DNA of 64,000 nt from Clostridium pasteurianum (GTDB lineage Bacteria > Bacillota > Clostridia > Clostridiales > Clostridiaceae), in NCBI RefSeq assembly GCF_001705235.1, contig NZ_MCGV01000001.1, forward strand, positions 1,860,001-1,924,000. Direction: 5' to 3'. The translations under genes and the position numbers were made by a program. The first letter of the stretch is position 1; every line of letters begins with the position of its first letter. This document shows, piece by piece, positions 9,251-17,793 of this stretch. The notes under the pieces were generated by a model. It did no database searches and had not been told where the DNA came from. It worked only from the letters and a program-made list of their open reading frames with translations.

Positions 9251-9506
9251 TTATTATACACGAGGTTTGGGCAATTTAGAAAATGCTTATATGAAGTTGT
9301 TGGTCATAATGTAAAAAGTGCCTATTTATAGTTAAGAAGGATAATGGGTCTTTGACCCAAACCCCGTATATGATCGTTATCCTTCTTTATTTCAAAAGGG
9401 CACTCTCTCTTTATAGGAGGTTTAGATAAGTTTTTAAATCAAAGTTGTTATTTGTAAACATTAAGATAGCCTGTATTTCATAAAGAATGATAATTATCAT
9501 ATATGA
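9251..9506. repeat. Compound C element(s)
   Basis: The left end is TTATTATACACGAGGTTTGG. The right terminal repeat at about 9343-9385 contains GGATAATGGGTCTTTGACCC then AAACCCCGTATATGAT. A second C body follows to 9506 (ACATTAAGATAGCCTGTAT, TAATTATCATATATGAG). GGGTCTTTGACCC is itself a hairpin. This appears to be two C copies joined or one inserted in another. Confidence 0.65.
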
Positions 9507-9587
9507 GTTTTTGGCCCCCCTCATCACCTGCTGACGGGCGAAGCGATGTCAGCACTAATGATATCTAATACATATTATTCACACCTA

Positions 9588-9617
9588 AAATTCCGTAGGT
9601 ACGGAGGAATTTTTTCC
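9588..9617 (+). repeat. A hairpin, subtype 2
   Basis: AAATTCCGTAGGTACGGAGG followed by AATTTTTTCCTTGCC. It lies on the gene-distal side of the ilvD-linked B element. Confidence 0.75.
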
Positions 9618-9633
9618 TTGCCTTATCCTAAAA

Positions 9634-9824
9634 ATGAAGTAGCATTGATGAATTAACGGTTTAAAAAAGCTCTAATAAATCTTGGTGAAAAAATCGTAAA
9701 ATACTTAGAGTTTTAATTTGTTTGAGCATTTTTTAGCGAGTTATTAAAACTCTTAGGATTTTACAATTTTTTTACCTTAGATTTATAGAGTTTTTTTAAC
9801 GTTAATTCATCAATGTTACTTCAT
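9634..9824. repeat. B palindromic element, subtype 2, containing the ilvD stop codon
   Basis: The left arm ATGAAGTAGCATTGATGAAT then TAACG is complementary to 9800-9824 apart from a single mismatch. The right arm contains the last two codons and TAA stop of ilvD (9816-9824). The inner stem has AAAAAATCGTAAAATACTTA and its near complement, around a loop of TTTGTTTGAGC...GCGAGTTATT. Confidence 0.9.
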
Positions 9825-11534
9825 ATATCCACCCTTCATAGGTGATACAGCACATTTAGTGTAAAGTCCTAAAACTCCCTTAGTATACCTTGGTGCAGGT
9901 TTTACCCAATTTTTCTTTCTTTCTTTTAATATACTTTCAATTTCTTTTTCTGTTTTTTCTGTGCCAGCCACTCCTATTATGTCAAGCCTTCTTGCCGGTA
10001 TATCTACTCTAATTAAATCTCCTTCTTCAACAAGTGCTATGGGTCCACCTTCACTTGCTTCTGGAGAAACATGTCCTATTGCTGGGCCTCTAGTTGCCCC
10101 TGAAAATCTTCCATCAGTAATAAGAGCTATAGATTCCACTAATTCTGGGTCAGATGCAATAGCCTCTGTTGTATAAAACATCTCTGGCATTCCAGATCCT
10201 TTTGGTCCTTCATACCTTATGAATACAGCATCACCGGGTTTTATATCTTTAGTAAGTACAGCCTTAATTGCATCTTCTTCACAATTAAATACTCTTGCCT
10301 TTAAAGTTACCTTCATTAATTTTTTAGATACTGCGGAATGCTTTACTACTGCTCCTTCTGGGGCTAAATTTCCTTTTAAAATAGCCAAAGCTCCTTGTTT
10401 TTGAATTGGATTTTCTTTAGGTTTTATTATATCTTCCCTTTTTACTCCCAAAGCTTGTATTAATTTTTCATGTTCCCTATAATAATCACTTTTTCTTATT
10501 TCATCTAGATTTTCACCTAATGTTTTTCCAGTAACCGTCATAACATCTAAATGTAAAAATTCCTTAATCTCCTCCATTACTCTTGGAACTCCACCTGCAT
10601 TCCAGAAATATGAACCTGGATAAAATCCACTTGGTCTTACATTAAGGATATATGGAATCCTTCTGTGAATTTCATCAAATAATTCTGGTTTTATTTCTAT
10701 GTTAAGCTCATGAGCTATAGCTGGAAGATGCAAAATTCCATTACTTGAACCTGCAATAGCTGCATGTACCATTATTGCGTTTTCAAATGCTTCTTTTGTC
10801 ATTATATCTGATGGCTTTAAATCCAATTCTATAAGCTTAAATATTTGTTTTGAAACTTTTTCAGCAGCTTTTTTTAATTCTTTTGAAGTTACTGGTATTA
10901 AAGCTGTACCAGGAAGAGCCATCCCAAGCGCTTCTGACATAATCTGCATCGTAGAAGCTGTTCCCATAAAAGAACAAGCACCGCAGCTTGGACATGCATT
11001 ACATTTATAATAATCATATTGCTTCTTTGTTATTTCTCCTCTTTCATATTGAGCAGCATAAGTACCAATTTGCTCAAGTGTAAGCATATTAGGTCCTGCA
11101 TTCATAATTCCACCTGGAAGCATTATAGCTGGCATATCTAACCTTGCCATTGCCATCAAGTGAGCAGGCATTGCTTTATCACAACTTGCTATAAATACGC
11201 CCCCATCAAAGGGAGTAGCTTTCACATGAATTTCCATAAGATCTGCCATTATATCTCTTGAAGCAAGTGAATAATTCATGCCATCATGTCCTTGAGTCTC
11301 CCCATCACATATATCTGTAGCAAAATATTTAGCACCTCTGCCTCCATTATCTTTTAATATATCAAACACTTCATCAACTAAAGTATTAAGATGTGCACTA
11401 CCAGGATGACTATGACCAAAACTACTTTCAATCACTATTTGTGGTTTTTCCAATTCTTCAAGTGTCCAACCAGATCCCAATCTAAGTGAATCAATTTCGG
11501 GAGCTTTCTTTCTCATCTCTTGACTTCTTAACAA
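9816..11534 (-). CDS. IlvD/Edd-family dehydratase (dihydroxy-acid or sugar-acid dehydratase)
   Basis: An Fe-S dehydratase that removes water from 2,3-dihydroxy acids: either dihydroxy-isovalerate (IlvD) or an aldonate such as gluconate/xylonate. Cluster-binding cysteines and family motifs are visible: FATDICDGETQGHDGM, FIASCDKAMPAH and CNACPSCGACSFMGTASTM, with ITDGRFSGATRGPAIGH near the C-terminus. At ~572 residues it is full length. A TTG start at 11534 fits GAGGTGAT; the GTG at 11543 lies within that site. It is isolated from other branched-chain genes and sits beside a FadR-type regulator with operator-like palindromes between them, which favours sugar-acid catabolism over valine synthesis. 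The stop codon lies in a B palindrome. Confidence 0.8.
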   Translation of the reverse strand: MLRSQEMRKKAPEIDSLRLGSGWTLEELEKPQIVIESSFGHSHPGSAHLNTLVDEVFDILKDNGGRGAKYFATDICDGETQGHDGMNYSLASRDIMADLMEIHVKATPFDGGVFIASCDKAMPAHLMAMARLDMPAIMLPGGIMNAGPNMLTLEQIGTYAAQYERGEITKKQYDYYKCNACPSCGACSFMGTASTMQIMSEALGMALPGTALIPVTSKELKKAAEKVSKQIFKLIELDLKPSDIMTKEAFENAIMVHAAIAGSSNGILHLPAIAHELNIEIKPELFDEIHRRIPYILNVRPSGFYPGSYFWNAGGVPRVMEEIKEFLHLDVMTVTGKTLGENLDEIRKSDYYREHEKLIQALGVKREDIIKPKENPIQKQGALAILKGNLAPEGAVVKHSAVSKKLMKVTLKARVFNCEEDAIKAVLTKDIKPGDAVFIRYEGPKGSGMPEMFYTTEAIASDPELVESIALITDGRFSGATRGPAIGHVSPEASEGGPIALVEEGDLIRVDIPARRLDIIGVAGTEKTEKEIESILKERKKNWVKPAPRYTKGVLGLYTKCAVSPMKGGYMK

Positions 11535-11554
11535 ATTAATCACCTCTTATTTCT

Positions 11555-11568
11555 ATTTGTATTACAGG
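11555..11568. promoter_or_regulatory. Second FadR/GntR-like half-palindrome upstream of the dehydratase
   Basis: TTTGTATTACAGG contains TTGT-ATT-ACA, the T-N-GT-N3-AC-N-A pattern of FadR-subfamily operators, about 20-35 bases before the dehydratase start. It repeats the centre of the larger palindrome at 11611. Confidence 0.4.
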
Positions 11569-11610
11569 TTTATGAATATTATCTGTTTAAAAGAGTTTTA
11601 TTCTTTTATT

Positions 11611-11649
11611 ATTAATTATATCCTTAAAGTTGTAATACAACTTTAAGGA
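11611..11649. promoter_or_regulatory. Perfect 18-bp inverted repeat, probable GntR (FadR-type) operator
   Basis: TTATATCCTTAAAGTTGT and its exact complement are separated by AAT. The centre, TTGTAATACAA, fits the FadR-subfamily operator pattern. It lies between the GntR gene and the dehydratase it probably controls. It could also form a hairpin in the leader RNA. Confidence 0.55.
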
Positions 11650-11708
11650 TATAATACCCTGAAAACGTTTCTTAGTCAATATGCCCACATAATATTTTTC
11701 AATCTTTT

Positions 11709-11744
11709 ATAAAAAAAATAGAAAGTACTTTTAACTTTCTATTT
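11709..11744 (-). terminator. Terminator of the FadR-type regulator gene
   Basis: AAAATAGAAAGT and ACTTTCTATTTT form the stem, followed on the minus strand by a T run. The stop codon TAG (11741-11739) lies within the stem. Confidence 0.75.
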
Positions 11745-12422
11745 TAAGTTCTTCAATTTTTTTAAATCATCTATAGTTCTAAGTGCATGACCTTTTGCAT
11801 AAATAAAAGCCAATTCTGGATCTCTATTTTTTATAGCATCTAAGATAAGTCTGTGTTCACGTATTCCCCCTTTAGGACCAAGACATTCATATAATCCTCT
11901 TTGATGACAGTTAAGTATATTCGCAAGAAGCTCAGTTATTTTTATTATTAAAGAATTTTCACTTCCTTCTGCAATTTTAGTATGAAACTTTAAATCCTCT
12001 TCGGTGAATTTCTTTATATCATTTCTATAATCCATCATATTTTTATATGTTATTTCAAGTTCTTCAATTAATTTATCATCACATCTTTCAGTACATAATT
12101 TAGCCGTTTCTGGCTCCATAATTAACCTAAATTCTAATATATCTAAATAATTATCCTTATCTAAAATGAGCATTGGCAGTAAACTATTTAAATACACTGA
12201 AGGCCCCAAATCATTTATGTATGTACCTCCACCTTTCTTTTTGCTCAAAATATTAAACGCAGCTAATTTTTCTATGCCTTCTCTTACAGATACTCTGCTT
12301 ACATTTAGCTCTTCGGCTAGTTTAGTTTCAGACATAATTTTTTGGCCAGGTTTCCATTCCCCACTAAAAATTTTTTCTTGTATTTTCTTTAGAACCTTAT
12401 CGCTTGTTCTACCATCTTCCAT
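11739..12422 (-). CDS. FadR-subfamily GntR transcriptional regulator
   Basis: An N-terminal winged helix (residues ~5-70: DKVLKKIQEKIFSGEWKPGQKIMSETKLAEELNVSRVSVREGIEKLAA) precedes a C-terminal all-helical FCD ligand-binding domain (ILEFRLIMEPETAKL, HTKIAEGSENSLI, EHRLILDAIKNRD, with the acid/His residues that bind metal in FCD domains). At 227 residues it is full length. It lies upstream of, and on the same strand as, the IlvD/Edd dehydratase. FadR-type proteins usually respond to organic or sugar acids, consistent with the dehydratase acting on a sugar acid. The palindrome at 11611 is its probable target. Confidence 0.88.
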   Translation of the reverse strand: MEDGRTSDKVLKKIQEKIFSGEWKPGQKIMSETKLAEELNVSRVSVREGIEKLAAFNILSKKKGGGTYINDLGPSVYLNSLLPMLILDKDNYLDILEFRLIMEPETAKLCTERCDDKLIEELEITYKNMMDYRNDIKKFTEEDLKFHTKIAEGSENSLIIKITELLANILNCHQRGLYECLGPKGGIREHRLILDAIKNRDPELAFIYAKGHALRTIDDLKKLKNLK

Positions 12423-12503
12423 ATAATCAATCTCTCCCCTTATAAGCTCTTTATATTATACCAAATTTACTTTACATTTATCTAAAGCAGGCACAATTTG
12501 AAA

Positions 12504-13772
12504 TTAAGATGGATTTCTCATAACTCCCATAAACACGGGAATTGATGTTTTAGTATCTATAATCATATAAACAAATGGACGATTAAACTTAATTTCTATG
12601 TTATCTTTAGTAGGTCTACATAATGTCTCTTTCGGCTTTATTTCTGTTGCTGCCGCTGCTTCCGTTCCACTTTCATCAATTTTAACAAAAGTTTTATGCT
12701 GAATATCTGATATATAAAGATTATTGTCTATATCATTCGCCCTATAGTACATTTTACTAAAATCAGCTTCATTCTTATTAAATAAATTATCTAGTCCCAT
12801 ACTTTTAAGAACATCATTCAAAGACATTTGAAACTCGGATGTAAACTTAGGTAGCATTACAGTTACTTCACCGCCGGTCATGTTACCTAGCATATTCTTT
12901 ATTGTATTTTCATCAAAACTATTAATATAATCATTTAAGTTTATATTAGAAGCTGGCATTACAGCAATAAAATCAAATCGATTATCATCATATGGAAGTT
13001 CAACTGCTTCTTCTTTTTCTGTTTTTATAAAATTTATAAAAACAGAATTCTTCATAAACTTTACTTTTGTATTTCCACTTTCATCTTTAAAATCATCCTT
13101 AAAAGTATTTTTAGTTTTAAAAGGATCTTTCCATTTTCCTTTGAAACAAACTGTATTTATTAAGTACATTTTTGCATCAGGCTCTACTTTATCAATTAAT
13201 TTATCTATTAAATTATTAGTTTTATTTTTCACCCAATCATTAATTTTCTTTGCTACATCTTTATTACCAAAATTTATACCATAAGCTTCTGCATTAAAAT
13301 ATAATTGATTTTTTTGGACAAATTCCTTTTTTATCTTAAAATCTTTTGAATACCACAATGAATTTGCTATATTAAATTTTGTATTTCCCATGTTTTGAGT
13401 GAGATTACCAATTAAATATTTATAATTCAAATTGAGCTCATCGTCATTAAGCTTGTACTCATTTAGTACACTTTCCAGTGCTTCTTTTGTATTTCCATCA
13501 GCTCCATTTAAAGTTAATCCTAAAGCTATGTACGCAGATAAAGGTGAACTACTTACATTTTCCTTTGATAATGCAGTCCTTTTAAAAATTTCAACAGAAA
13601 AATCTGATGCCGATTTCGCAAAATCAGTATTTATTTTTCTTTCTGCTTGGATCTTCGGTGTTTTAGGCGTTACTTCTGCTTTGCCACATCTATATTTATT
13701 AAAAAAGGCAATTGAAATTGAGCCAATACATATTAAAATAAATACTATCAATATTTTGCTTTTAGCCTTCAT
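12504..13772 (-). CDS. Serpin (serine protease inhibitor), membrane-anchored or exported
   Basis: A serpin fold protein, which traps proteases by a conformational change after cleavage of its reactive loop. The N-terminus is a lysine-led hydrophobic helix (residues ~5-24), a signal anchor. The body shows SPLSAYIALGLTLNGADGNT, NTVCFKGKWKDPF and the hinge ESGTEAAAATE, the inhibitory type with small residues at P12-P9. Counting from the hinge puts P1 at the Thr in KETLCR, with Leu next, so the scissile bond is uncertain. RPFVYMIIDTKTSIPVFMG matches the family C-terminus. The ATG 13772 follows GGGAGTGGGG. It stands alone; a cell-surface defence against proteases is plausible. Confidence 0.88.
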   Translation of the reverse strand: MKAKSKILIVFILICIGSISIAFFNKYRCGKAEVTPKTPKIQAERKINTDFAKSASDFSVEIFKRTALSKENVSSSPLSAYIALGLTLNGADGNTKEALESVLNEYKLNDDELNLNYKYLIGNLTQNMGNTKFNIANSLWYSKDFKIKKEFVQKNQLYFNAEAYGINFGNKDVAKKINDWVKNKTNNLIDKLIDKVEPDAKMYLINTVCFKGKWKDPFKTKNTFKDDFKDESGNTKVKFMKNSVFINFIKTEKEEAVELPYDDNRFDFIAVMPASNINLNDYINSFDENTIKNMLGNMTGGEVTVMLPKFTSEFQMSLNDVLKSMGLDNLFNKNEADFSKMYYRANDIDNNLYISDIQHKTFVKIDESGTEAAAATEIKPKETLCRPTKDNIEIKFNRPFVYMIIDTKTSIPVFMGVMRNPS

Positions 13773-13885
13773 TTTATCCCCACTCCCAAAATAAAATCTT
13801 ATATACATATTACCACATTAAACCAGTTTTATTGTTCATATAGAAAAAAATAATTTCTTAATTATAATATATATGGCCACTATAC

Positions 13886-13936
13886 TAAACTAGGGGCTTT
13901 AGCAGTAAAAATACTACCGCTAAGCCCCCTAGTTTA
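13886..13936. terminator. Terminator hairpin between the gltD-like and serpin genes
   Basis: AAACTAGGGGCTTTAGC and GCTAAGCCCCCTAGTTT pair around a short loop. It terminates the minus-strand gltD-like gene that ends at 13969. Confidence 0.8.
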
Positions 13937-13968
13937 ATGCATTATTTTCTATTCATAAAACATTATTC

Positions 13969-15351
13969 TTATTCAGCTTTTATCTCTTCATCAATGGCCT
14001 TAGCAGCTCTTCTACCTGCCGCCATTGCAAGTATTACTGTAGCAGGTCCTGTTACATTATCTCCACCTGCATATACATGAGGCTTTGAAGTTTTTCCTGT
14101 CTCCTCATCAACTACAAAACAGTTCTTTCTATTTACATTAATTTCCTTTGTAGTATCGGATATTAAAGTACTTGCCCTTGTTCCTATAGCCATTATAACT
14201 CTATCTGCATCTATTATAAATTCTGAACCTTTTATTGGAATAGGTCTTCTTCTGCCAGAATCGTCAGGTTCTCCAAGCTCCATTTTTATGCATTTAATGC
14301 CCTTAACCCATCCTTCTTCATCACCTAATATCTCAACTGGATTAGTTAAAACATGAAACTCTATTCCTTCTGCCTTAGCAAACTTAATTTCTTCAACCCT
14401 TGCAGGCATTTCTTTTTCAGTTCTTCTGTATACTATGTGAGCTTCTGATCCTAGTCTTAACGCTGCACGAACAGCATCAATAGCAACATTTCCTCCACCA
14501 ACTACTACAACCTTTTTACCTGAAATAAGTTGCTTATCATATTCATCTTTATAATCCTTCATTAAATTTATTTTAGTTAAAAATTCATTTGCAGATGCTG
14601 CTCCCTTTAGGTTTTCACCAGGTATACCCATAAAGTTTGGCACTGCAGCTCCTGTTCCTAAAAACACAGCTTTAAAATTCTCTTCATTTAAAAGTCCATC
14701 TACTGTTACTGTTTTTCCAACAACAACATCTTTTTTAATTTTAACGCCTAATTTTTTTAAATTCTCTACTTCATGTTTTACAATGTTCTTAGGAAGTACA
14801 AACTCTGGTATTCCCCATGTTAAGACTCCGCCTGCTTCATGTGCTGCTTCAAATATAGTAACATCATATCCAAACTTTGCAAGATCTCCAGCACATGCAA
14901 GTCCAGCTGGGCCACTCCCAATTACTGCAACTTTTTTACCGTTAGATTCTCCCTTCTCATTAAAAGAAACATCATTTTTTCTGCACCAATCAGCTGCAAA
15001 TCTTTCAAGTTTTCCTATTGCCATAGGCTCACCTTTTATACCAAGCACACATCCACCTTCACATTGAAGCTCTTGAGGACATACTCTTCCACATACTGCA
15101 GGAAGTGAACTTGTATTAGATATTATCTTGGCTGCTTCAGCATAATTATCTTCTCTTATAGCTTTTATAAAACCGGGTATATTATTTGATACTGGACATT
15201 TTTTCATGCATCCTGGTTTTTTACATTGAAGACATCTATTAGCCTCTAATTTAGCTTCTTCTTCACTATATCCAAGGCAAACCTCTTCAAAATTTTTAAT
15301 TCTATCTTCAACCTTTTGCTCTCTTATTGGCGTTCTTTTCATTCTATCCAA
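13969..15351 (-). CDS. NADPH-dependent glutamate synthase small-subunit-like oxidoreductase (GltD family)
   Basis: A flavin and iron-sulfur electron-transfer protein. The N-terminal region binds Fe-S clusters (CLQCKKPGCMKKCPVSNNIPGF, then CGRVCPQELQCEGGCVLG); an FAD site (VIGSGPAGLACAGDLAKFG) and an NADPH site (VVVVGGGNVAIDAVRAALRLG) follow, ending AGGDNVTGPATVILAMAAGR. At ~460 residues it has the length of the homotetrameric GltA/SudA type. No glutamate synthase large subunit or NfnA-like partner lies next to it, so it may act alone or as the NfnB-like half of a transhydrogenase. TTG 15351 fits GGGGTG; the ATG at 15342 is possible. Confidence 0.85.
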   Translation of the reverse strand: MDRMKRTPIREQKVEDRIKNFEEVCLGYSEEEAKLEANRCLQCKKPGCMKKCPVSNNIPGFIKAIREDNYAEAAKIISNTSSLPAVCGRVCPQELQCEGGCVLGIKGEPMAIGKLERFAADWCRKNDVSFNEKGESNGKKVAVIGSGPAGLACAGDLAKFGYDVTIFEAAHEAGGVLTWGIPEFVLPKNIVKHEVENLKKLGVKIKKDVVVGKTVTVDGLLNEENFKAVFLGTGAAVPNFMGIPGENLKGAASANEFLTKINLMKDYKDEYDKQLISGKKVVVVGGGNVAIDAVRAALRLGSEAHIVYRRTEKEMPARVEEIKFAKAEGIEFHVLTNPVEILGDEEGWVKGIKCIKMELGEPDDSGRRRPIPIKGSEFIIDADRVIMAIGTRASTLISDTTKEINVNRKNCFVVDEETGKTSKPHVYAGGDNVTGPATVILAMAAGRRAAKAIDEEIKAE

Positions 15352-15460
15352 AACTAGCACCCCTATTCTTTCAGTAATTTAACTATTTTATATATAATTA
15401 ATCTCTCCTATAAATACTACATCATAATACCTTTTCTTAAAATATATTTTATCATAAATT

Positions 15461-17431
15461 TTAATCAATATATATATCGGCAAACTCTATATTTACTTTT
15501 TCCACAATATTTTTAATGTTATTATCATCTACTTTTTTCACATTTACATATTCCTTCATAATTTCATTCTGTATTGCTGGAAACTCTATAGTAAATTTCG
15601 TCCCCACATTTTCCTTGCTTTCTACACTTATTTTCCCATTATTCATCTCTACTATGGATTTCACTAATGAAAGACCTATTCCGCTCCCCTGACATGAACT
15701 TGTGCGAGATGGATTAACTTGCTTAAATCTTTTAAATATTATATTTTGTTTTTCCTTAGGAATTCCTATACCATTGTCCTCTACCTCAAGTACTATTTTA
15801 GAACCCTTATCATGCATATTAATAAGTACCTCTCCATTCTCTCTTCTGAATTTTACTGCATTAGATAATAAATTTAGCATTATCCTCTCTATCATATCAG
15901 GGTCACATTTAACATACTTTTCTTCCACATCAGTATCAAATATCAGTTCCATTCCCTTTTGATGTAGGTAAGGTACTATAGACATACTTATATTTTCTAC
16001 TAAGCTTATTATTTCCCTGTTACTAACACATGGTTTTAAAAATCCCGTATCAATCTTGGTTATATCAATCAAATTACTTATAATCCTAAGAAGCCTATAA
16101 CAATTTTGCTTTAATATCTTTATATACTTATCTATACCAGCTTTCTCATCAATTTGCTTACCAAAATCTATTTTATCAATTCTTATTTGCATGACCTGCA
16201 ATGCACTATATATAACATTTATAGGTGTTCTAAGTTCGTGAGATATATTGGCAAAGAATTCTCCCTTAGCCTTATCATTTTCTCTCATCTTAACAATTTC
16301 AGTCTCAATTTTTTCAGCATGCTTTATATTAGAAATATCCTTTACTACATTCAAAACTAACTTTTTTCCATCAACTAGTATATCAAATTTATTAACCTCT
16401 AAATATAATTCTTTGCCCTTAACTGTAGTTACTTTCCCATCAGTATCTTTTTTATCATCAGAATACCCTTTGTGTATAAAATCGCTTATACCTTTATCTT
16501 TAACAATTTCATTAGCAGATAAATCAAACATATTCCTTTGAACTTTATTCATAAATATTATCTTATTTTGTTCTTGTATTATAATTCCATCCTTGAATTT
16601 TTCAAGCACATTTTTATATGACTCTTTTTCTAGCTTTATTTTATTAATATTTTGCTTTGTATCATAAAATACTTTACGCAAACTTTTGTAAAATATTTTT
16701 TCGGACACCATAATGTAGATTAATATTGAAGATATAAGCTCCATAAAAAGACTAAAAAACACTAACGCCCTATTAATGCAAAATATGTTAGCCATCATTA
16801 TAATTAAATACAAAAATATGTATTCCTTAACCAAATTTTTCTTCTTTATATATTGGCCTTTTAAGAATAAAGTATAAAGAAAAATTAAAGTTATTATTAC
16901 GCATGTAACTATAGGTAAATACTTAAAGTTAACATTAAATCTTGCCATGCACATAATAAAAGCAACAACTATACCTATACTTGCAAAAAATATAGAATAA
17001 GTAATTTTTATATTTATATTTGCTTTTTTTCTTCCCAGTACAATAAAAGTACCATAAATATACGCATATGTAATACAATCCGTTGCTGAGTTAATGTTGA
17101 CTATTAAATTTAAAAACTCATCAGATACAGCAATATATTTAATAATACTAGTTAAACAAATTATATCAATGCAGGTAATAGTAGAACATGCTATAATAAT
17201 ATAAAAAATATATGTTTTATGTAAAATCTTATAAGTTATAACAGCCGAAAATAGCACAAACATATTAAACAATGCTTTAAAAACTTCGTTCACTTCTATA
17301 GAAAATTTATAATTTAAAAATACAACTTGTAAAACGACATATAATCCAAATGCTAAAATGAAAAAAAGATTTCTAAAAAACTTGTCCTTATTATAATTAG
17401 TTTCAAGCTCCTTCACATTAAGACTATTCAA
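15461..17431 (-). CDS. Membrane PAS sensor histidine kinase
   Basis: A ~656-residue kinase. Residues ~20-255 hold about eight hydrophobic segments without a large outer loop, resembling MASE-type membrane sensors. A PAS-like domain follows (~280-370, YKNVLEKFKDGIIIQEQNKIIFMN), then HisKA with FFANISHELRTP (His near 398) and HATPase boxes NLLSNAVKFR, DNGIGIPKEKQ, FKRFKQ and GSGIGLSLVKSIVEMNNG. No receiver domain and no adjacent response regulator, so it is an orphan; in clostridia such kinases can phosphorylate Spo0A directly, which is only a possibility here. TTG 17431 is chosen for GGAGGGGG five bases upstream. Confidence 0.88.
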   Translation of the reverse strand: MNSLNVKELETNYNKDKFFRNLFFILAFGLYVVLQVVFLNYKFSIEVNEVFKALFNMFVLFSAVITYKILHKTYIFYIIIACSTITCIDIICLTSIIKYIAVSDEFLNLIVNINSATDCITYAYIYGTFIVLGRKKANINIKITYSIFFASIGIVVAFIMCMARFNVNFKYLPIVTCVIITLIFLYTLFLKGQYIKKKNLVKEYIFLYLIIMMANIFCINRALVFFSLFMELISSILIYIMVSEKIFYKSLRKVFYDTKQNINKIKLEKESYKNVLEKFKDGIIIQEQNKIIFMNKVQRNMFDLSANEIVKDKGISDFIHKGYSDDKKDTDGKVTTVKGKELYLEVNKFDILVDGKKLVLNVVKDISNIKHAEKIETEIVKMRENDKAKGEFFANISHELRTPINVIYSALQVMQIRIDKIDFGKQIDEKAGIDKYIKILKQNCYRLLRIISNLIDITKIDTGFLKPCVSNREIISLVENISMSIVPYLHQKGMELIFDTDVEEKYVKCDPDMIERIMLNLLSNAVKFRRENGEVLINMHDKGSKIVLEVEDNGIGIPKEKQNIIFKRFKQVNPSRTSSCQGSGIGLSLVKSIVEMNNGKISVESKENVGTKFTIEFPAIQNEIMKEYVNVKKVDDNNIKNIVEKVNIEFADIYID

Positions 17432-17650
17432 TTTAACCCCCTCCAATTAGTTATCATCATTTATGCTATATTATTCACCATATGTAAAATCAATACATTT
17501 AAGTGCAATTTTATGCCTGTAAAATTCCTACTTTACACACATTATATTTTATCATAATAATTAACAAAATATAAATTTAAACCCAAATAATCTAAAAATA
17601 TTTTTTTATTGTATATTTATCATAATAATATAACCAAAAATTAGAAAAGC

Positions 17651-17776
17651 AAAAAAAACTAGAAGTTAAATTAGCCCTATCCGTTAATATCCTAAAATAA
17701 GAATCTTTCACATAAAAACTTACTCTATACCTATTAACGAATTTAAACTCATAAAACTTCTAGTTTGTTTTTTTAT
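17651..17776. terminator. Long nested hairpin downstream of the EAL gene
   Basis: The outer arm AAAAAACTAGAAGTT pairs with 17754-17774, and the inner arm CGTTAATA (17682) with TATTAACG (17732). T runs lie at both ends. It separates the kinase promoter region from the EAL gene end and probably terminates the latter. The rest of the 360-base gap shows nothing else. Confidence 0.6.
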
Positions 17777-17793
17777 ATTAAGTATTATACACG

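Noticed and set aside
8964-9824. Insertion sequence between araC and the dehydratase
   Set aside because: No transposase ORF is present in any frame; the region is made of A, B and C repeats.
11535-11738. T-box leader before the IlvD-like gene
   Set aside because: The gap is only ~200 bases and holds an operator-like palindrome; no T-box sequence (TGGNACC) is seen.
13969-15351. NfnB subunit of the electron-bifurcating transhydrogenase
   Set aside because: No NfnA-like gene is adjacent, so only the general GltD-family assignment is kept.
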